A stretch of DNA of 64,000 nucleotides, taken from the NCBI GenBank assembly GCA_035429805.1, contig DAOMFL010000005.1:47263-111262 (forward strand), in the 5' to 3' direction. Made by a program: the position numbers and the translations under genes. The DNA is from JALORV01 sp035429805 (GTDB lineage Bacteria > Pseudomonadota > Gammaproteobacteria > Burkholderiales > Burkholderiaceae_F). Position 1 is the stretch's first letter. Each line of letters begins with the position of its first letter. Below, piece after piece: positions 59,564 to 64,000 of the stretch. The notes under the pieces are model-generated. The model had not been told where the DNA came from. It made no database searches and saw nothing but the letters and a program-made list of their open reading frames with translations.

Positions 59564-61303
59564 CTACGCGTGCCCTCCGGCCGCGCGTGCGATGGCGCGC
59601 GACAGCAGAACGACCGGCAGCACGCCGGCGACGACGATGGTCAGCGCCGGCAGCGCGGCCTCGGCGAGGCGTTCGTCGCTCGCCATCTGGTAGGCGACGA
59701 CGGCCAGCGTGTCGAAGTTGAACGGGCGCAGCACCAGCGTCGCCGGCAGTTCCTTCATGACGTCGACGAAGACCAGCAGCGCCGCCGAGAGCACCGAGGG
59801 CGCCAGGATCGGCAGATGCACGCGCATGAACGTGTCGAACGTGGAACTGCCTAGGCTGCGGGCGCTGGCGTCCATCGTCGGCGTGATACGGGCGAGGCCC
59901 GACTCCACCGACTGATAGGCCACGGCAAAGTAGCGCACGAGGTAGCCGTAAAGCAGCGCAAAGGCGCTGCCCGTCAGCAGCAATCCGGTGCCGACACCGA
60001 TGACACGCCTCAGCAGGCCGTCCAGCGCATTGTCGAAGTACGCGAGCGGGATCAGGATCCCGACGGCGACGACCGCGCCGGGCAGCGCGTAACCGAGACT
60101 CATCAGTCGGACTGCGACACGCACCAGCGTCGCCGGGGTACCGCGCTCGGCCGCGCGTGCGGCGTAGGCGAGCCCCATCACTGTGAACAGCACCACTACC
60201 GCGCCGCCGACCGCGACACCGAGTGTGTTGACGAGCCACTGCAGGTAGCGCGGCCAGTCGACCGCGCTCCATCCCGGCAGCAGCAACCGGAGCAGCAGCA
60301 CGACCGGAAGCACGAAGCCGAGAATGACTGGAAGCACGCAACCGGCAAGCGCCGCAACGGCCGCCCCACCGCGCAGCACCGAGCGCGCGGCCGGCCGCTG
60401 GCTCGCCGTCGGCGTGAAGAATCGCGCCCGCCCACGCGCGTGCCGTTCCAGCATCAGCACGCCGAGCACCAGCAGCAACAGCACGGCGGCCAGCTGGCTC
60501 GCTGCAATGCGATCGCCGAGGGAAAACCACGCTCGGTAGATCGCCACCGTGAACGTCTGCAGCCCGAAGTACACCGAAGCGCCGTAGTCGGCCAGCGTCT
60601 CCATCAGCGCCAGCAGTGCGCCCGCGGCGATGGCCGGGCGTGCCAGCGGGACGTTGACTTGCCACCACGTCTGCCATGGGGTGAGGCCGAGACTGCGTGC
60701 CGCATCGATCATCGACGCTGTGCGCGCCAGGAACGCGGTGCGCGCCAGCAGGTACACGTACGGGTAGAGCACGACCGAGAACACCAGGGCACCGCCGGGC
60801 AGAGAACGGATCTCGGGAAACCAGTAGTCCCCGTGGCGCCACCCGAAGCTTTCGCGCAGCGCCGACTGGACCGGCCCGGCGAACTGCAGCGCGTCGGTGT
60901 AGGCATAGGCGACGATGTAGGCCGGCATCGCCAGCGGCAGCAGCAGCGCCCACTCGAGCACGCGGCGCCCCGGAAACTCGCACGCCGCGGTGACCCACCC
61001 GGTCGCGGTGCCGAGCAGCACGACTCCAAGAACAACGCCCGCGCCGAGCAGGGCCGTTTCAAGCAGGGCCTGCGGGATGATCGTCGATGCCAGATGGCGC
61101 AGGGTCTCGGCCGACGCCGGGCTTTCCGCAAAGCTCGCAAAGATGCTGAGGACCGGCAGCCCGACGATGGCCGTGCAGGCGAGCGCCAGTATCACGGTGC
61201 GGCGCAGTGCCGCGCTGCCCCAGTCGATCCGGCCCGCTCCGGTGATCTGCCGGTCGGCTGGTGGCGAAGATGCAGTCGGGTCGATGGAAATGTCCCTGAT
61301 CAA
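59564..61303 (-). CDS. fbpB: Ferric-iron ABC transporter permease
   Basis: Inner-membrane permease of 579 residues formed from two fused BPD-type domains with about 12 segments. The two cytoplasmic EAA loops are DAARSLGLTPWQTWWQVNVP near 218-237 and DASARSLGSSTFDTFMRVHLP near 478-498. Start is a TTG at 61303: no other initiator lies upstream in frame or in the next 35 codons. TAGACT (-10-like) ends 7 bases before it. Divergent from fbpC across the Fur-box-like element. Confidence 0.92.
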   Translation of the reverse strand: MIRDISIDPTASSPPADRQITGAGRIDWGSAALRRTVILALACTAIVGLPVLSIFASFAESPASAETLRHLASTIIPQALLETALLGAGVVLGVVLLGTATGWVTAACEFPGRRVLEWALLLPLAMPAYIVAYAYTDALQFAGPVQSALRESFGWRHGDYWFPEIRSLPGGALVFSVVLYPYVYLLARTAFLARTASMIDAARSLGLTPWQTWWQVNVPLARPAIAAGALLALMETLADYGASVYFGLQTFTVAIYRAWFSLGDRIAASQLAAVLLLLVLGVLMLERHARGRARFFTPTASQRPAARSVLRGGAAVAALAGCVLPVILGFVLPVVLLLRLLLPGWSAVDWPRYLQWLVNTLGVAVGGAVVVLFTVMGLAYAARAAERGTPATLVRVAVRLMSLGYALPGAVVAVGILIPLAYFDNALDGLLRRVIGVGTGLLLTGSAFALLYGYLVRYFAVAYQSVESGLARITPTMDASARSLGSSTFDTFMRVHLPILAPSVLSAALLVFVDVMKELPATLVLRPFNFDTLAVVAYQMASDERLAEAALPALTIVVAGVLPVVLLSRAIARAAGGHA

Positions 61304-61310
61304 TCCATGG

Positions 61311-61352
61311 AGTCTAAATGCAAATGAGAACTAACCGCATTTAGGCTACACT
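61311..61352. promoter_or_regulatory. Divergent fbpB/fbpC promoter region with Fur-box-like element
   Basis: CTAAATGC (61314-61321) and GCATTTAG (61337-61344) form an 8-bp inverted repeat. Positions 61318-61333 (ATGCAAATGAGAACTA) repeat exactly the core of the fbpA operator. Candidate -10 hexamers lie at 61311-61316 (TAGACT, minus strand, toward fbpB) and 61347-61352 (TACACT, plus strand, toward fbpC), each 7 bases from a start codon. Confidence 0.65.
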
Positions 61353-61356
61353 GGTC

Positions 61357-62496
61357 GTGATGAGCTCGGTACCCCCGCGCACGCCACTGCTGGCGATCGA
61401 TGATCTGGCCGTCGCCTATGACGGCGGAGCCCGCGTCGTCGACCGACTGTCGCTTGCGCTCGACCGGGGCGAGATCGGCTGCCTGGTCGGCAGCTCGGGC
61501 TGTGGCAAGACGACGCTGCTGCGCGCCATCGCCGGCTTCCTCCCCGTGGCGGCCGGGACGGTCGAGATCGACGGTCTGGTGGTGTCCGGGCCGCATTTCA
61601 CTGCACCGCCGGAAAAGCGCGGAGTGGGGCTGGTGTTCCAGGACTATGCGCTGTTTCCCCACCTGAAGGTCGCCGACAACGTCGCCTTCGGCCTGCGCGC
61701 GCTGCGTGGCAGGGATCGCCAGGGGCGCGTCGACGAGATGCTCGCGCTGGTCGATCTGACCGCCGAGGCGCGCCGTTACCCGCATGAGCTCTCCGGCGGG
61801 CAGCAACAGCGGGTGGCGCTGGCGCGCGCGCTGGCGCCGCGTCCGGCCCTGTTGCTGATGGACGAGCCGTTTTCCAGCCTCGACGTCGAACTGCGGCAAC
61901 GCCTCGGTCACGAAGTGCGCCGCATCCTCAAGGCAAGCGGCACCACCGCCATTCTCGTCACTCACGACCAGCAGGAAGCGTTCGCGATCGCCGACCGCGT
62001 CGGCGTCATGCATGACGGCAAACTGGAGCAGTGGGATCGTCCCTACGAGCTCTACCACCGGCCCGCGACGCGCTACGTGGCCGATTTCATCGGCCAGGGC
62101 GTGTTCCTGCCGGCTCAGGTTCTGTCGCCGCGCGATGTCGAGATCGAACTCGGCGAGCTCAGGGGGGACATCCCGCTGCCCTGCCAGCAGGGCTGCGCCA
62201 CCTGCGGCAAGGGCTGCCACGTCGAGGTGCTGCTGCGCCCCGACGATGTCGTGCACGACGATGCCAGCCCGCTGAAGGCCGAAGTGACGCGCAAGGTCTT
62301 CCGCGGCGGCGACTTCATCTACACGCTGCGGCTGGATAGCGGCCGCGAAGTGCTCGCGCTGGTGCCGAGCCATCATGACCACGCGATCGGCGAACGGATC
62401 GGCATCCGCCTCGACGCGGATCACGTCATCACGTTTCCGGCGCCGGGATCCGAAGCGCAGTTCGCAGACGCTGCGGCGCCCGCGGCCGTCGCCTGA
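61357..62496 (+). CDS. fbpC: Ferric-iron ABC transporter ATP-binding protein with a cysteine cluster
   Basis: ATPase of the FbpABC importer, 379 residues from the GTG at 61357 (378 from the ATG at 61360). Walker A GSSGCGKTT near 46-54, Q-loop FQDYALFP, signature LSGGQQQRVALARAL near 145-159, Walker B LLLMDEPFSSLD and the switch His in LVTHDQQEAF. The C-terminal regulatory domain contains CQQGCATCGKGCH near 277-289, a C-x3-C-x2-C-x3-C-H cluster that could bind metal. No ribosome-binding site; the mRNA may be leaderless. Confidence 0.93.
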   Translation: MMSSVPPRTPLLAIDDLAVAYDGGARVVDRLSLALDRGEIGCLVGSSGCGKTTLLRAIAGFLPVAAGTVEIDGLVVSGPHFTAPPEKRGVGLVFQDYALFPHLKVADNVAFGLRALRGRDRQGRVDEMLALVDLTAEARRYPHELSGGQQQRVALARALAPRPALLLMDEPFSSLDVELRQRLGHEVRRILKASGTTAILVTHDQQEAFAIADRVGVMHDGKLEQWDRPYELYHRPATRYVADFIGQGVFLPAQVLSPRDVEIELGELRGDIPLPCQQGCATCGKGCHVEVLLRPDDVVHDDASPLKAEVTRKVFRGGDFIYTLRLDSGREVLALVPSHHDHAIGERIGIRLDADHVITFPAPGSEAQFADAAAPAAVA

Positions 62497-62505
62497 GCCA
62501 CGGCG

Positions 62506-63909
62506 CTATTTCTTGCGGCCGCCCAGCAGTGCCGCGACCCGCCCGGCCGGGCGCGACGGAGGTGACGGCGGTTCCTCGCCGGCTGGCGCCGGCCCGGTGG
62601 CGGCTGGTGCGCCCGGCTCATAGGGCCGGCTGAAGAAATCATCGACGGGCTTCGGCGAGGCGCGGCCTTCCGCCGCGCCGCGTTCGCGCCGACCGGAATC
62701 GCGTTCGCCGCGCTCGCGTCCGCCTCGCGTGGCGCCGCGGTCGCGTCGCTCCGGTGTCACGCCGGCGACCTCGAACTTCTGCTTGGTCAGACGCTCGATC
62801 GCCGCCACGCCGCGCTCGTCCGACCCCGTCATCAGCATGATCGCCAGACCGCTCGCCCCGGCCCGCCCGGTGCGGCCGATGCGGTGCACGTAGTCCTCTG
62901 GCGAAAACGGCACGTCGTAGTTGATGACGACCGGAAGCTCGACGATATCGAGTCCGCGCGCAGCAACGTCGGTGGCGACCAGCACTTCGATCGACCCGCT
63001 CTTGAAGCCCTCGAGCGCCTTCATGCGCTCATCCTGCGTCTTGTCGCCGTGGATCGCATCGGCATTGACGCCGGCCTTCTGCAGCTGGCGCGCGAGCCGG
63101 CGGCACTCGATCTTCGAATTCACGAAGACCAGCACCTGCGTCAGGCGGCCGCCCCCTTCACCACGCGTGCGCAGCAGGTCGAGCAGCACGTCGGTCTTTT
63201 CAGACTCGTGCAGACGCAGCACCTCCTGCGTGACGTTCTCGGCTGTCGCGTTGCGGCGCGCCACTTCGATCAGCACCGGATCGCGCAGGAAGTTTGCCGC
63301 CAGCTTCTTGATTTCCTCGGAGAAAGTCGCCGAGAACATCAGGCTCTGCCGCTCCTTCGGCAACTGATTGAGGATGCGCGAGATGTCCGGCAGAAAACCC
63401 ATGTCGAGCATCCGATCCGCCTCGTCGAGCACGACGATCTGCACCTGGCCGAGCGAAGTGTTCTTGCTCTGCAGGTGGTCAAGGAGGCGGCCGGGCGTTG
63501 CCACGACGATTTCGACACCGGTACGCAGTGCCTGCGTCTGCGGGTCCATGTCGACGCCGCCATAGACGACCGCGCAGCGCAGCGGCGTGCCGGCGATGTA
63601 GCGCTTGACGTTATCGGCGACCTGGTCCGCCAGTTCACGCGTCGGGGCCAGCACCAGCGCCCGCACCGGATGGCGCGCCGGCGACATGCTGGTGCTCGCC
63701 TGCGGCAGCAGCCGCTGGATGATCGGCAGCGCAAAGCCTGCCGTCTTGCCCGTGCCGGTCTGCGCCGCCCCCATGACGTCCTTACCCTGCATGACGATTG
63801 GAATCGCCTTGCTTTGGATCGGCGTCGGCGTCGTGTAGCCCATCGCCTTCACCGCGGCGACGATGCGCGGATCCAGGCTGAAATGGTCGAAGTCGTGGTA
63901 GTCGGACAA
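62506..63909 (-). CDS. rhlE: DEAD-box RNA helicase, RhlE-like
   Basis: ATP-dependent RNA helicase of 467 residues. Motifs: Q-motif TPTPIQ, I AQTGTGKT near 48-55, Ia APTRELA, Ib TPGRL, II VLDEADRML, III SATFS, V ATDVAARGLDI, VI HRIGRTGRAG. The C-terminus after about 385 is Arg/Gly-rich (RGATRGGRERGERD), then Pro-rich and ends VAALLGGRKK. Start is TTG at 63909, the only initiator before the Q-motif, with no clear ribosome-binding site. It begins 18 bases after the 3' end of the upstream tRNA. Confidence 0.92.
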   Translation of the reverse strand: MSDYHDFDHFSLDPRIVAAVKAMGYTTPTPIQSKAIPIVMQGKDVMGAAQTGTGKTAGFALPIIQRLLPQASTSMSPARHPVRALVLAPTRELADQVADNVKRYIAGTPLRCAVVYGGVDMDPQTQALRTGVEIVVATPGRLLDHLQSKNTSLGQVQIVVLDEADRMLDMGFLPDISRILNQLPKERQSLMFSATFSEEIKKLAANFLRDPVLIEVARRNATAENVTQEVLRLHESEKTDVLLDLLRTRGEGGGRLTQVLVFVNSKIECRRLARQLQKAGVNADAIHGDKTQDERMKALEGFKSGSIEVLVATDVAARGLDIVELPVVINYDVPFSPEDYVHRIGRTGRAGASGLAIMLMTGSDERGVAAIERLTKQKFEVAGVTPERRDRGATRGGRERGERDSGRRERGAAEGRASPKPVDDFFSRPYEPGAPAATGPAPAGEEPPSPPSRPAGRVAALLGGRKK

Positions 63910-63927
63910 GGTCGGGGCGTTCGAAAG

Positions 63928-64000
63928 TGGTGGGCCGTGCTGGACTTGAACCAGCGACCAAAGGATTATGAGTCCTCTGCTCTAACCAGCTGAGCTAACG
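63928..64000 (-). tRNA. tRNA with anticodon CAT, probably tRNA-Ile2 (5' end cut by window)
   Basis: The minus strand shows the end of the acceptor stem (CGT), D stem GCTC/GAGC, anticodon stem GAGGA/TCCTT with loop CTCATAA (anticodon CAT), T stem GCTGG/CCAGC, acceptor 3' strand ACGGCCC, discriminator A and encoded CCA (63928-63930). About 4 bases of the 5' acceptor strand lie beyond the window. The TTGGTCGCTGGTTCAAGTCC segment matches the lysidine-modified tRNA-Ile2 of other bacteria better than elongator tRNA-Met, from memory. Confidence 0.8.

Noticed and set aside
59154..60998. A 614-codon minus-strand frame overlapping fbpB and the FAH-type gene
   Set aside because: It is the wrong frame of fbpB; the true frame has permease EAA loops and regular membrane segments.
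1..64000. CRISPR arrays, insertion sequences, prophage or integron
   Set aside because: No regularly spaced direct repeats, transposase, integrase or phage structural genes are visible in any frame.
1..64000. Riboswitches
   Set aside because: Leaders before candidate genes are short, and I could not recognise conserved riboswitch cores such as cobalamin, TPP or glycine elements.

Overview
The window is a dense, high-GC chromosomal segment with no plasmid, phage or insertion-sequence genes. Gene content and order (rpsP-rimM-trmD-rplS, a CobD/CbiB-like membrane protein of the betaproteobacterial type, ParC with Gln/Asp at the quinolone positions, PrpE, PA0069-type radical SAM, a CioAB-type quinol oxidase) point to a betaproteobacterium, probably Burkholderiales or a close relative. 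This is an inference from family recognition, not from a search. A run of exactly 100 N (57482-57581) marks a scaffold join, so the source is a draft or metagenome assembly.

Layout. 0-12.5 kb: DNA-repair glycosylase, HtpG, PhzF-like protein, CopD-like membrane protein, ParC, a class IV aminotransferase (probable CTG start), a large PAS/GGDEF/EAL protein and ParE. 12.7-22 kb: tRNA-Arg(CCT), AI-2E-type transporter, oligoribonuclease, Ste24-like protease, pterin dehydratase, RsgA, DUF2007 protein, CobD-like protein, NudL-type hydrolase and the rpsP operon. 22-30 kb: PA0069-type radical SAM, DUF3501, a two-cluster Fe-S protein and a short rubrerythrin (a candidate redox-stress module), then acyl-CoA dehydrogenase with EtfAB. 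30-36 kb: quinol oxidase subunits, FAD oxidoreductase, alpha/beta hydrolase and a radical SAM/SPASM protein.

36-39 kb: a probable operon for iron, fbpA-bfd-bfr, read leftward from a promoter overlapped by a strong Fur-box-like palindrome. 39-48 kb: response regulator with a decayed GGDEF domain, PrpE, YdcF-like, GlcG-like, YitT-like and MFS proteins, Lrp/AsnC regulator and ornithine aminotransferase. 48-52 kb: enoyl-CoA hydratase, acyl-CoA ligase, HDAC-family deacetylase. 52-57 kb: MoxR, DUF58, transglutaminase-like and MltB. 57-59.5 kb: GST-type isomerase, TRAP binding protein, FAH-family hydrolase. 59.5-64 kb: FbpB and FbpC, divergent around a second copy of the Fur-box-like motif, then RhlE and a truncated tRNA(CAT).

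Functional links. The ferric ABC transporter is split into two loci 22 kb apart that share an identical 16-nt operator core. EtfAB with the acyl-CoA dehydrogenase forms an electron-transfer unit for acyl-CoA oxidation. The rubrerythrin/Fe-S/DUF3501 cluster is the best candidate for a poorly described system. Genes are packed very tightly: three convergent pairs overlap exactly at a shared CTAG, and several start codons lie 7 nt after a -10 hexamer, suggesting leaderless transcripts.
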